Shown here one piece after another: positions 38,439-48,648 of a stretch of DNA of 64,000 bases. This stretch comes from Eragrostis nindensis. Its lineage: Eukaryota > Streptophyta > Magnoliopsida > Poales > Poaceae. The DNA lies in the NCBI GenBank assembly GCA_012490785.1, contig JAAXCT010000190.1, forward strand, positions 310,001-374,000. Reading direction: 5' to 3'. The notes under the pieces are model-generated. The model had not been told where the DNA came from. It did no database searches and worked only from the letters and a program-made list of their open reading frames with translations. The number at the start of each line of letters is the position of its first letter. Positions within the stretch are counted from its first letter, which is position 1. Both the position numbers and the translations under genes were made by a program.

Positions 38439-41110
38439 TCAGGAAAAGCATCTCAGGAAATCAGAATGGTCCCTCGTCTCGGCTCCATCATTCTCGGGAA
38501 ATTCATACGACACTTCGCCATCCCAAAGATCCTCCAAGGAGTTGTAACCACTTTGCGGGTGAACTGCAAATTCGATTTTCAGCAGCCTAACCTGCATATC
38601 ACAAACCAAGAGAAATCTCAGATAGTAGACTAAATGTGTATATGTAAGTAGAGGTCTTCGGATTCTGTTTCTCCAAAAAAAAACCATGGATGTGCATCCT
38701 ATATTGGCAAACAAACACAGACAAGAAGAGGACTTGCAACTAACTAAAAAGGCTCTGATGAGGCATGCCTGTTTGATCTTTGAGAACTCCGCCATCAAAT
38801 CTTCAGGAATAGACCAATTGAATATGTCAAAGTTCTCCTTGATCCTTGCTTCATTGCCGCTTTTTGGAAGTACACTCTGGCCCATTTGAAGCCCCCAGCG
38901 TAGAGCAATCTGTGCAGGCGTCTTCTGCAACTTCTCGGCAACAGAGATGATAATGGGGTTGCTAAGGACACCTGGCCCACTGTACCCCGGTGATCCAGGT
39001 GAACCAAAGGGTGAATAAGCCTGAGTAAACAGAATTAGAGGTTTACAAAACAAAACTTGGTCAGTGGAAATTGAAAATAAATGATGGATATTAGTTATGT
39101 TCAGTTACACTTACAGAAAGATGAACACCCTTTAACTGGCATAGTTTACGAAGCTTGTCTTGCTGCCAAACAGGATGGCACTCAACCTGGTTGACTGCTG
39201 GAGGCACACGTGCAACAGCGAACAAATCCTCCAGCTTCTTACAAGAAAAATTACTCACACCAATTGCACGAGCTTTGCCGGAGTCATATAACTTCTCCAG
39301 TGCTCCCCATGTAGCAGGAATATCAGTAGGGAGAAAGTTCTCAGGGCTTAACGCTGTTCCCTTTTTGATACGGATTGGACCATGGATCTGCAACATAAGG
39401 TCATCATGTCAGGAACCAGGTCAGGAAAGAAATAGCACACACTTAGGTGAACTGAGGATTTGTTATTTAAAATTCCTGAGCAACAAATAACATACTCTAT
39501 GGCACCGGAAAACTTGGTTAGAGGGAACAATAAGCATTCAAATTGAGCACATCTCACAACGAGAAGAAAATTGTCACCACTTTGTGCAAAAACTAACACA
39601 AACAACCTGAACCAGACAGAGTTAAAATTCCATTCGGAAATTCATATTTGATACTCGTAGTCTCAATACCTTTTTTCCTGGCAAATCAATAATGGCTCGT
39701 GACTATTGGTACTCATTTGCATGAACATGAGACAGACAAAAAGGTGAAAACAAACGGCCACACAATTGATTGCCATGGACAATAACTTAAACTTCTAAGG
39801 TTCAGTTAACCACATGCATATCTTACCACACAATTGATTGCCATGGACAATAACTTAAACATCTAAGGTTCAGTTAACCACATACATATCTTAGCACAAA
39901 ACAGTAAGGCGAAATATTATCTGGCTAGACTATAAGCGTAGGAACTTACAAGGTACAAATCCAAATAATCAAGCTGCAAATCTTCAAGGGTTGTGCTAAT
40001 ATCTTCCAACACATCATCTGGAGCGTGATTACCAGTCCTGCAAAATTCAGAGTGCTTCTGATTTCTGAACGTACTAATTATGCACTATTGCGTCAAATGA
40101 GGCTGAGAAGTGAAGACTAACCAGAGCTTAGAGGTGATAAACAATTCTTCACGCTTAACCACACCATCTTCAAATAGTTTCTTTAAAGCCAAGCCCACCT
40201 ATGAAAGAGAAATTGGATTTCAGTTGTTAAGCAACATGACATGATATGTACTCCTATTCAAAGTGACTCAAACAAAAATAAATCTTTAGAAGGTTTCCTC
40301 CCAACGTTTTCATGTTCATTCAAGGTTTCCACATAATAAGAGAGAGTACTAGGTGAGTATAACTTAATTGGAAACATGTAATCCCATCACTTCTCCGTGT
40401 ATAAAAAAATATGTCGATACTATATGTCATCATATATGCAAAAGAGAGTGTCAACAGGTATATGAAAAGGAAGAAGTTTGAGGAAACGATCATACGACGA
40501 TGTAACTACTAAGTCAATAAATATACTTCCTTAAAATACATACCACTATAACTTAATCAGTTACGTTAAAATGTCAGCAGCGTGAACATGGAAACCTGAA
40601 CGGCAGAAACTAATTAACTAATCAGTAATTACCTCCTTCTGAATGCGATAAGCTGCAGCACAATCAAAATGTCGATACCCAGCCTGTGTCAGAAAACCAG
40701 CAAAAATTTAAACTAGGATAAAAGAGAAGCAATATGATTGTCAGGACTGAAGAACAATGAACTTCTGACTTCTTTTTTTCTGAAAAAAGATATGGAGCAT
40801 ATGAAGTTTGCCAGTTTCATAACAGGGAAACTGTTCCCGCTAAAAAATAACAGGTGAAAGTAGTTAGGTGGCTGGCTGGGCAACTTCAACAAAAGGGGTT
40901 TTCTATCAGGAGATTCACTATAGGCCAGAGTCAGAATAAAGATGATTCAGGCCCAATTCATATAGACACAGGCAATATTTAGAACCTGCTGAAAATTACC
41001 TCGACTGCAGTGCGGATAGCATCGTATACAGCTTAAGGATGTATCTGCCACGTGCCAAGGCCAACTGATGGGATCCTAGCGCCGGTGTTCAGAACGAAGT
41101 ATTCAGCCAT
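38439..41110 (-). pseudogene. Aldo-keto reductase AKR-3, nonsense codon in exon 1
   Basis: Seven exons keep the array's sizes and splice phases: 41000-41110, 40633-40683, 40122-40198, 39950-40037, 39115-39387, 38769-39020, 38439-38591. Codon 26 is TAA (GTWQIHP-stop-AVYDAIRTAVE, 41033-41035), where the sisters have Gly or Glu. No in-frame Met downstream would keep the catalytic part. All four catalytic residues are otherwise intact (Asp44 in HFDCA, Tyr49, Lys78, His111), and exons 2-6 read open, so the lesion looks young. At the 3' end a net 5-base change after GAA replaces the normal stop, so the frame continues as VSYEFPENDG and beyond, 22 extra residues. Intron 6 has a GC donor (CAG|GCATGC). 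A sequencing error at codon 26 cannot be excluded. Confidence 0.8.
39758..39893. repeat. 68-bp tandem duplication in AKR-3 intron 4
   Basis: Two nearly identical 68-bp units (39758-39825 and 39826-39893), each starting CCACACAATTGATTGCCATG and differing at only a few bases, so the event is recent. AKR-4 has a single diverged match in its corresponding intron (near 45890-45945). Confidence 0.9.
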
Positions 41111-41608
41111 CTTTGATGAAGAAACACCCAACCAAGAATGGATAGAAGAGCAAAGAGCAGGGTATGGAAGAAGATGAGCGGGGTTGATGGGTGGTGCTTG
41201 ACTTTGTGAGGTCCTGGAATCCAAGCATGTGGAGGCGTTTGCTCTAATAGCCATTAGTATACACTATACAATGTTACATGTGCAAGACATTCTTCTAAAG
41301 AATCCAAGACTGACAGCTGGATAGTCCTCCAGAACTGGTAGTTGCCACTAAATTTGTCTAAACACAACCTCACATTTCCAATCCTCTCATCAGGCAGTGG
41401 GGAATTGGGGGAGCTTGACAGTGAACTTGAGAAGGAGTATTCACTAAAAAAAATGTGTGGACGGAAGAAAGAGACGACCATTTGCATGGTTGGGCTGTAA
41501 TTTAACCTCGCGAGGTCATGCCCAATACTTTATCCAAAGGCTTAGCAGCCTAGCAATAATGACAGTGGGGGTCATGACACATTTTTTCTATCGCTAAGCT
41601 CTGACCTT
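41111..41608 (-). promoter_or_regulatory. AKR-3 upstream region
   Basis: About 500 bases between the AKR-3 start codon and a retroposon. No specific motif can be called. Confidence 0.4.
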
Positions 41609-43245
41609 GAATGGGAACGCAACGCGACCGTGGGGGGAGCGACTCGGGGGGCGACGGGCAGGCGACCCGCCTAGGGTTTTCCCGCCGCCGCCGCCTGCCG
41701 GCGGCGGCCACCTCCCTCGCTGCCGGCTGCCCTGGCCTTCACCACACCTCTCTCCCCTCCCTCCGTACTCCTTCTCCCCAACCAGCTCCACTCCCTCATG
41801 TCGCTCCGGTCCTCTCCGCCAGATCCGTTGGGCTCGCCGGCGGCTGCTGCGAATCCAGCGGGCGGCCATTGCCCTCCTCCCCATGGCAGGCCTGGAGCTT
41901 CCAGATCCGCCCCTCAACGACGCCATGCCGTCGCCAGAGGGGTTGTGGGGCAAGGGATTTCACCCATCGCGCCGGGCGCCGTGAAAGAGGGCACCTCTCG
42001 CCCTCGGTCGTCACCGCCCCACCCCAACGCCGTCGTCTCCTCTCCGTCAACCAGATCTGCGTCGCTTGTGGGATCCGGCAAGGAGTGCTCGAATGATGGG
42101 TCGTCAACCCCTCTCCACTCCGGGTCGCAGTCGGCTTCCAAGCCTCCGCTCACAACACCGCGCCCGGCCCAGGTCGCCCCAGTCAGCACCTCGCCGGCAT
42201 CCTCCGCACCGGTTGCAAGTGGTGCCTCCTCGTTGCCTTCCTCAACGGACACCCTTGATCTTGAGACTCGATTGTACATCGCTGCAGTGGTGGTCTGCCG
42301 TCTGGATATGGCTGAGGAAAGAAGGTCGCTATCTGCAGATGAGCAATCTCTTCGGGAGTCTCTTCTAGAGTTTCTGGAAGACCACAACTTCTCTCTGCAG
42401 ATGGATGAGGGGGTGGACGACAACATCGCATCTTCACCCATGGCCGAGGACATTTTGGATCATTTGGAGGTGGCTCCACCCATGGCCGAGGTTTTCCCTT
42501 GCTACGGATCAGTAGCAATGTCATCGCGTGCTGTGTCTACTCCACCCGTAGTTCAGATTAAGTCGTCCCACATTGTCAAGGAGGTTGAGGTTCTCTCCTG
42601 TTGCAACTTGGCCAACCTAAAGGCTGGTCGGGATTTGAATGGGTTGGTCGCTTGGAGCAATGCTTCCTCTGCAGGCATCCAGGGTGTATCCTTCTGTGAA
42701 CAGAAGGATGCAATGGTCGTTCAATACAAGGTGCCCTCTACAGGTGATTGGTGTGGGATGGTCGTACGGCGTTGTACCTGTGGTAGGGTGCCCACATCGT
42801 TGATGCTGCAGTGGCCTTGGCATGGAGCAACACCACCATGGGATGCTACCAAGGAGACGCACTGGATGGGAGGCAGGCAAATGAAGCCTCTTCCAATGTT
42901 GGCTAGGAAGGGAAGAGATACTACAAGCTCCAATGCAGGGAAGGCAATGCTCCGGGAGTTGTTTCCAGACATCAAGCAGATCAAGGTTGTAGGATGTAAT
43001 GTTAGTGTGTTGCCTAGGTCGTTGGTCGTCGGTCGCATGGTATGTTGCGAGTAGTAGCCTTTTGTGCTTGGTCGTAGGTCGTAGGTCGTCTCTTTGGTAC
43101 CGCGAGTAGTTGCCTTTGTTTTCGGTGTGTAAAAGGGACGAGATCTCGCCTTGAGATGCTCACCCGGATATTGTACGTTCCCTCTTCCGCTTAATGAAAT
43201 GCGTGCTCAGGCATGTTCTCGAAAAAAAGAATGGGAACGCAACGC
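41609..43245 (+). mobile_element. Retroposon with 17-bp target duplication and A-tail (RP-b)
   Basis: GAATGGGAACGCAACGC occurs at 41609-41625 and 43229-43245; the right copy follows TGTTCTCG and seven A. The 1.6-kb body starts GC-rich (GCCTAGGGTTTTCCCGCCGC) and ends in an AT-richer 3' tail. A single 418-codon frame at 41798-43054 fills most of it: a Ser/Pro/Ala-rich N-terminal third, then a less biased part (LELEDHNFSLQMDEG-like region, C-terminal LRELFPDIKQIKVVG). I recognise no reverse transcriptase, endonuclease or zinc knuckle. It is probably a non-autonomous element mobilised by LINE enzymes. It lies about 500 bases upstream of AKR-3, opposite in strand. Confidence 0.85.
41798..43054 (+). 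CDS. Uncharacterised 418-codon frame inside retroposon RP-b
   Basis: Open from MSLRSSPPDP to VVGRMVCCE. The first ~140 residues are Ser/Pro-rich low complexity. The middle has LYIAAVVVCRLDMAEERRSL and repeated PMAE segments, and the end has GKAMLRELFPDIKQIKV. I do not recognise a domain. It is interrupted by no intron, lies wholly within the target-site duplications and so belongs to the element. It could be a degenerate ORF1 or captured host sequence. Confidence 0.4.
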   Translation: MSLRSSPPDPLGSPAAAANPAGGHCPPPHGRPGASRSAPQRRHAVARGVVGQGISPIAPGAVKEGTSRPRSSPPHPNAVVSSPSTRSASLVGSGKECSNDGSSTPLHSGSQSASKPPLTTPRPAQVAPVSTSPASSAPVASGASSLPSSTDTLDLETRLYIAAVVVCRLDMAEERRSLSADEQSLRESLLEFLEDHNFSLQMDEGVDDNIASSPMAEDILDHLEVAPPMAEVFPCYGSVAMSSRAVSTPPVVQIKSSHIVKEVEVLSCCNLANLKAGRDLNGLVAWSNASSAGIQGVSFCEQKDAMVVQYKVPSTGDWCGMVVRRCTCGRVPTSLMLQWPWHGATPPWDATKETHWMGGRQMKPLPMLARKGRDTTSSNAGKAMLRELFPDIKQIKVVGCNVSVLPRSLVVGRMVCCE

Positions 43246-44385
43246 AAATTCCTGAACAATGCTGGTCGCATTGGTGGTCAAACCGAAGTGTATATTACAA
43301 TTTCCCTAAATCATCTAGACGTATTCACGAATCACGATACTAGTCCGTGGATGGCCATCTGTCTACGTCTAGCGTATAGGATAACCATTAGTACAGTTCA
43401 CAATTGGAAATCAAACAAAAAGGAGTCACAGCTATTCACCAATGATGTTCACGAGAGCACAACATGCCAACGGAATAGCTTTTGCAACCGTACCACTAGT
43501 GCATATGCATATTATAGTAGCATTATACGCAATGGTGGAGGCTATGCGAAACAAGTGAAGGCCACCCCAAACCTCACTAACCTTTCGGGGCGGACGCGCC
43601 CGATAAAAGCGCCACCAACACTCGGCTACCGCAGGTGGATGCGGCGGCGGCGGCGGCTGCGCAGAGGACAAATGGCCTTGTTTCCACGGCGATTCGCCAC
43701 TTCGTCGGAGCCAGGAGGCGCGGACTCGGGACAACGGCTGCCGCAGAGCGCCAGAGCCCCGCCGGCGGACGGGGTGGAGAGGGAGGCGCCGTCGCGCCGC
43801 GAAGGCGGAGTGGGGAATGAGGCGAACGGAAGAAGAGGGCCTGAAGAGTGGGACAGGATATACGAGGATTAATCTGGTGCGTCCAGTGTTCCATCAGACG
43901 GTTCAGATACAGCCCCTCCATTGAATGGCCATCTGTCTACGTCTAGCGTGCGTATAGGAGTAACCATTAGTACAGTTCACAACAAGTCAACAACAGATCT
44001 TTGGGAAAGCGACAATGAGGCGATAAAAGTAAAACGAACAGATCGCTGACTACTGGATGGCAAACGATCCTGCAACAGATGTTCTGCGTCAGCCTCAGAA
44101 TTCTGAAACAGCAACTAGCCATCCAGGTTCAACTAGCCATCCAGGTTCATGACCACGAGTTTCTTTTCGGAGGCGTGTGAAATATATATGTAAAAACATA
44201 TTTAAAAATTTTAAAATGTGTTGAAAACTGCTTATAATTTGAGCTTGGATGGTACATATACGTTGTAGCATCGTCCTCGTGACAAAAGACAAGTTGAATT
44301 CGAACTAGAGAGGAATTAAGAGCGCAACTCACAAGCCACCTACTTTATTTGGTCAAGAAGTCTGAACACAGCCACCTTTGATCTT
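43246..44385. other. Spacer with a 55-59 bp dispersed direct repeat
   Basis: ATGGCCATCTGTCTACGTCT begins near-identical segments at 43351-43404 and 43925-43983. Between them lies a GC-rich block (43560-43870) whose frames, for example MDAAAAAAAQRTNGLVSTAI at 43635, look like the start of an organelle-targeted protein but lead nowhere. This suggests a captured or decayed first exon. Confidence 0.45.
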
Positions 44386-47300
44386 TCAATATACGGAGTA
44401 TGGAACAAAGCTAACAGAAGAACACGGCATAGGGGCAATTATTCTCAGTTTTTTCTTGCAAATGGAGGCAACCATGGTAGGCTGATCAAGAAAATCATCT
44501 GCAGAAATCAGAATGGTGCACTCGTTTGGTTCTTCATTCTGAAGACATCCGTATGCTTTATATTTCGCCGTCCAAAGATCCTCCAACGTATTGTAACCAC
44601 TGTTTGGGTGAACTGCAAATTCAGCTCTCAGCAACTTAACCTGCATGTTACGAAAAAGAAATCAAAGACAACATTTCTCAACAATAGGTTCAATCTGGAA
44701 CTCTGCATTCTAGATTGCTATGCACATTGTACCGCTACATCATGACTGGTGTATCAAATATAGAATAAGAAGTCACAGGCCATGCAATTAGCAGAGAAGG
44801 CTACAATAGGACATGCCTGTTTGATTTCAGAGAACTTTGCCATCAAATCTTCAGGAATAGACCAACCAAATATGTCAATGTTCTCCTTAATCCTTGCTTC
44901 ATTGGCGCTTTTGGGAAGTACACTATGTCCCATTTGAATGCCCCAGCGTAGAGCGACCTGGGCAGGCGTTTTCTGCAATTTCTTGGCAACAGAGACGACA
45001 ATGGGATTGCTAAGGACACTTGGCCCATTGATCCCAGGAGATCCAGGTGAACCTAAGGGCGAAAATGCCTGCAGAATACGAGTTTAGAGAAAGAAACTGG
45101 GGCAAGAAAGCTGGAATGTTACTTAAGTTCTGTCAAGCTTACAGAAAGATGAACACCCTTCGACTGGCATAGCTTCCGGAGCTTGTCTTGCTGCCAAACT
45201 GGATGACATTCAACCTGGTTGACTGCTGGAGGCACACGTGCCACCGCGAACAAATCCTCCAGCTTCTTACTAGAAAAGTTGCTCACACCAATCGCACGAG
45301 CTTTTCCAGAGTCATATAACTTCTCCATCGCTCCCCATGTAGCAGGGATGTCAGTAGGGATAAGGTTTTCAGGGCTCATCGTAGTTCCTTTCTTGATACG
45401 GATTGGACCATGGATCTGTAAAATAAGTTAATTGCAGCAACCAAGTCACACAGGGGGGAAAATGACAGAAATGCCAAGCAGTTAACTGTATTTGGTGATT
45501 GGACCATGGATCTGTAAAATAAGTTAATTTTAGCCACCAAGTCACGCAGGGGGAAAAATGACAGAAATGCCAAGCAGTTAACTGTATTTGGTGATCCGTT
45601 AACCGTTTACTCAGTTCAATGGAGAGTTGAATGTTGGAATACACTATTTTTAATAAATAAAATCGTCACCATACTCTTATGTGCTGGAAAGCTTGTAATA
45701 TACTGTATGCATTTAAGTTCAACCATCCTCATCACAGGACGAATATTGAAACTGTTCTGTGTGAAGCATATCACACTGATAGCACTAGCCTCATTTTATT
45801 TTGCACGCAACTAATATTTAATGGCTCCTGCATCTTATTAGCATGTAGTTAGAGTAAACACAAAGCAAAACGAAAGTCAATTATTTATTTGAACAGTAAC
45901 TTATAACTTCTAATGTTCAGTAAATCACAGGCATATCTTAACACATGAATAGCAAACATAAGCTTATTAATGGCGCAGCAAGGTCCTCCACCGCTGTATA
46001 TTCCGAAAACAAACATAAGCTATTAACTCTATCATATTCCTCAAAAGAAAAAATCTATTATCTGGGTAGACTATCAAGCATGTGACTTACAAGGTACAGG
46101 TCTAAGTAATCAAGCTGCAAATCTCGAAGGGTGGTGTCAATTGCCTCGAGCACATCTTCAGGTGCATGATTAGCTGACCTGCAAAACTCAGAGATTGCAG
46201 GTTACATAAGTTACAAGCATTGCTTCTATCAATAATGAAACTAATGGAGACTGACCATAGCTTAGAGGTGATAAACAAATCTTCACGCTTAACCACACCA
46301 TCTTCGAATAATTTCTTCAAAGCCAATCCCACCTATGATATGAAATAGTTTTGAATTTACTTAGAAATATTACATAGTACTATATTATGTTTTGAAATAA
46401 AATCAAACAACAATTAAACTACAAGTTTTTTCCACCAGTGTTCTCTTTTATGTTAACTGCTTAATCTTTGTGCTACTTATTACACCCCTTTTTTGACAGT
46501 GCATCATTGGAATTTTGTGCTGCCCTTACACCCCTTCTGATATGTTACTAGTTTGTCAGATATGGTTATTTCCTCTTGATATTATTTGAAAGAAAAACAG
46601 TCCACATAATTGTCTGCACAGAAACATTCCACATTATAACTATTAAAGGCAAAACAAAGTTAAGATTAATAGAAATGTTGTCAGATATTATTATCCAAAT
46701 AATTTAGAGTATTCATGTTAGGCAAAAGAATCTTGATGTAGTCAAGTTAACAGACTAAGTAAATAACTTTATTTCCAGAAGAGCTCGAACTTCCAAAAGA
46801 GTTTGAACAGCATAAACCAGATCAGTTACAGTAAAAATGTAGCAATATGAACATGTGAGGAGTGCTACGGTGAAAGTAATTACTAGTTACCTCCTTCTCA
46901 TTGCGGTATGCTGCTGCACAGTCTATATGTCGATACCCAGCCTGTTTCAGAAAACCATCAACAATGTCTATACTGGGGAGAAAGCTGTGCAATCAGATGA
47001 TATATTGCAGGACCAGAGAATACAGTCCTTCCCGAAAAAGAAAGGATTTATAGAAGACTTAATTTTTATCGATAGGATATTTAAGAACAGAATGGTATCC
47101 CTATCTTTTTTCTGTGCAATATTATGGGCCAATGAAGCATATGGACACATCAGAGCAAGCTAAATTCAATTCTTTTTGTAACAGATGTAATAGTTAGGTT
47201 GGCTGAGGTAACTGCATAAATGAAAATTTCCGGTTAGAACACAACGGGTTTCCAGTACAACTGGATTATATAGGCTCGAAATAAATAAAAGTTGACATCC

Positions 47301-47579
47301 TCGGATCCTCCTCATGAAATAAACCGATTCTTCAGGTCGACGTACAGAGAGGCAATCAATCTTGCAACAACAAGCAATCAAGAGACATCCTACTTCTGCT
47401 GGCATGAAAGGGAAATTCGCAAAAAAAAAAAGGGAAATCAGTAGCGGATGGGAGCAATCCGGGAGGACCTTGACAGCAGCAGAGATGACGTCGCCAACAG
47501 TCTCAGGTTTTATCTGCCATACGCCAAGGCCAACCGACGGAATCCTTGCGCCGGTGTTCAGCGCAAATGATTCAGCCAT
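44386..47579 (-). CDS. Aldo-keto reductase AKR-4, frameshifted C terminus
   Basis: Seven exons: 47469-47579, 46891-46941, 46256-46332, 46091-46178, 45143-45415, 44817-45068, 44386-44640; 368 aa as read from MAESFALN. All four catalytic residues are present (Asp44 in HIDCA, Tyr49, Lys78 in TSKLW, His111 in IHGP). In the last exon one G is missing from the expected TGGGACGGCGAAATATAA, so the usual ending WDGEI-stop becomes WTAKYKAYG and the frame runs on to give an 84-residue last exon instead of 27. Intron 6 has a GC donor (CAG|GCATGT). A second in-frame ATG 60 codons upstream (47757-47759) would add a leader with a polyproline run. A duplicated splice acceptor precedes exon 5. It may still be active, since the catalytic part is intact. 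Confidence 0.85.
45402..45593. repeat. 96-bp tandem duplication spanning the exon 5 acceptor of AKR-4
   Basis: Unit 1 is 45402-45497 and unit 2 is 45498-45593, both starting ATTGGACCATGGATCTGTAA. In the AKR-4 sense the duplication copies the splice acceptor and the first codons of exon 5, placing a spare acceptor exactly 96 nt upstream of the true one. Reading from the spare acceptor meets a TAA after nine codons. Confidence 0.9.
47407..47438 (+). mobile_element. Micro-insertion: 12-nt A-tailed insert in 10-bp direct repeats
   Basis: AAAGGGAAAT occurs at 47407-47416 and 47429-47438, separated by TCGC and eight A. The repeats are short and partly A, so this is the weakest of the seven. It lies in AKR-4 intron 1. 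Confidence 0.5.
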
Positions 47580-47665
47580 CTTCGGCCGGTGAAAGCCGAG
47601 CAAAGATTTTGGAGAGGAAAGAGGAGCAGAGCGAGTGGTGGTGTCCGGTGTGTCCGGTCTGGACT

Positions 47666-47708
<43 letters not shown>

Positions 47709-47770
47709 GGGGGGGGGTGGGGGGTGGGTGTGGGGGGTGTGTGGAGGTGTTTGCTCCATCTTCGGCCGGT
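47576..47770. repeat. 15-bp direct repeat duplicating the AKR-4 start-codon context, with G-tract
   Basis: CCATCTTCGGCCGGT occurs at 47576-47590 and 47756-47770. In the AKR-4 sense each copy reads ...GAAGATGG, so the start codon and its leader are present twice, 180 bases apart. Between them lies a run of 39 G (47669-47707) followed by G-rich imperfect runs to about 47745; in sense orientation this is a C-tract coding for proline. The upstream copy is followed by a run of T. Confidence 0.85.
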
Positions 47771-48648
47771 TTTTTTTTTTTTAGGTTCAAAAAACAACTG
47801 CTAAAACATTCGTGTCAAGCTGAAAGCGGCACGGCTGGCTCTCCGTTATTATTGACCGTACACTTGCCTCGGGGACACCATCCCCTCCACTTAAAATGGA
47901 AAACGTGAAGCTGTTGCAAGATTGTTGCAACACTCGCTAGCAAACGAATAGCGATCAGCTGAAAAGAATACTCCTTTACCAGATGCGGACTAGCGGCGCA
48001 GATAATAGTTACGGGATGGAGGCTCTGAAGGAAGAAGAACTGGTGAAAGGTATCCCCCGATCTTACCACACTCCATCGCCGCCGCGCCGCGTGACTCCTG
48101 CCATCCGTACGTAGGTAGATGCGATTGCGGCGGCGGCCGCGGCGCGGGCGTGAGGTCCCGCTCGCCCTCGCAGGGAAGCGCGGCCTCAAGGCGGGCGGAG
48201 ACCTCGGCCGGGGAGGAAATCTGGAAATGAGAGGCGCGGAGAAAAGCGGATGAAACGGGGAAGGCAGGGCGACTGTGCGAGGCGTGGGACAGCGGTGGCA
48301 CAGAGCTTCGCTGCATCGAATCATCGATTAGCGCAGTACAGTACGTCTATTTTCGTATCGGACGGTTAATAACACCGCACCCGTCCACTGACACCGAAGC
48401 TGCTGCAATCTTCTGAGCCGGGAGTGCCGGACTGCCGGAGCTACATCAAACGAGCCCAAAACCGGATCAAACCGACTGAACAAAAGCGAAAAAAGAAACC
48501 CCGACCAGATCACAGTTAAGGTTCATTTTCCTTTTGCCCAAAAGCCACCTTTCCTCAGCTGTTCAAGGGAAAACCTTAACACTGGAACAGATGTTCTGCA
48601 TTGCGCACATGTTCCATCTCACTGGAATAAAGTCGTACGGAGTAATAT
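47771..48648. other. Spacer between AKR-4 and AKR-5
   Basis: AKR-4 upstream sequence and the AKR-5 3' region. GC-rich at 48060-48330. The minus-strand frame at 47815-48324 is Arg/Pro-rich without recognisable domains, and I do not call a gene. Confidence 0.5.

Noticed and set aside
47546..47908. Poly-glycine and poly-proline frames around the AKR-4 G-tract as separate genes
   Set aside because: They arise from the homopolymer in every frame. Only the frame joined to AKR-4 is worth considering, and it is reported as a leader.
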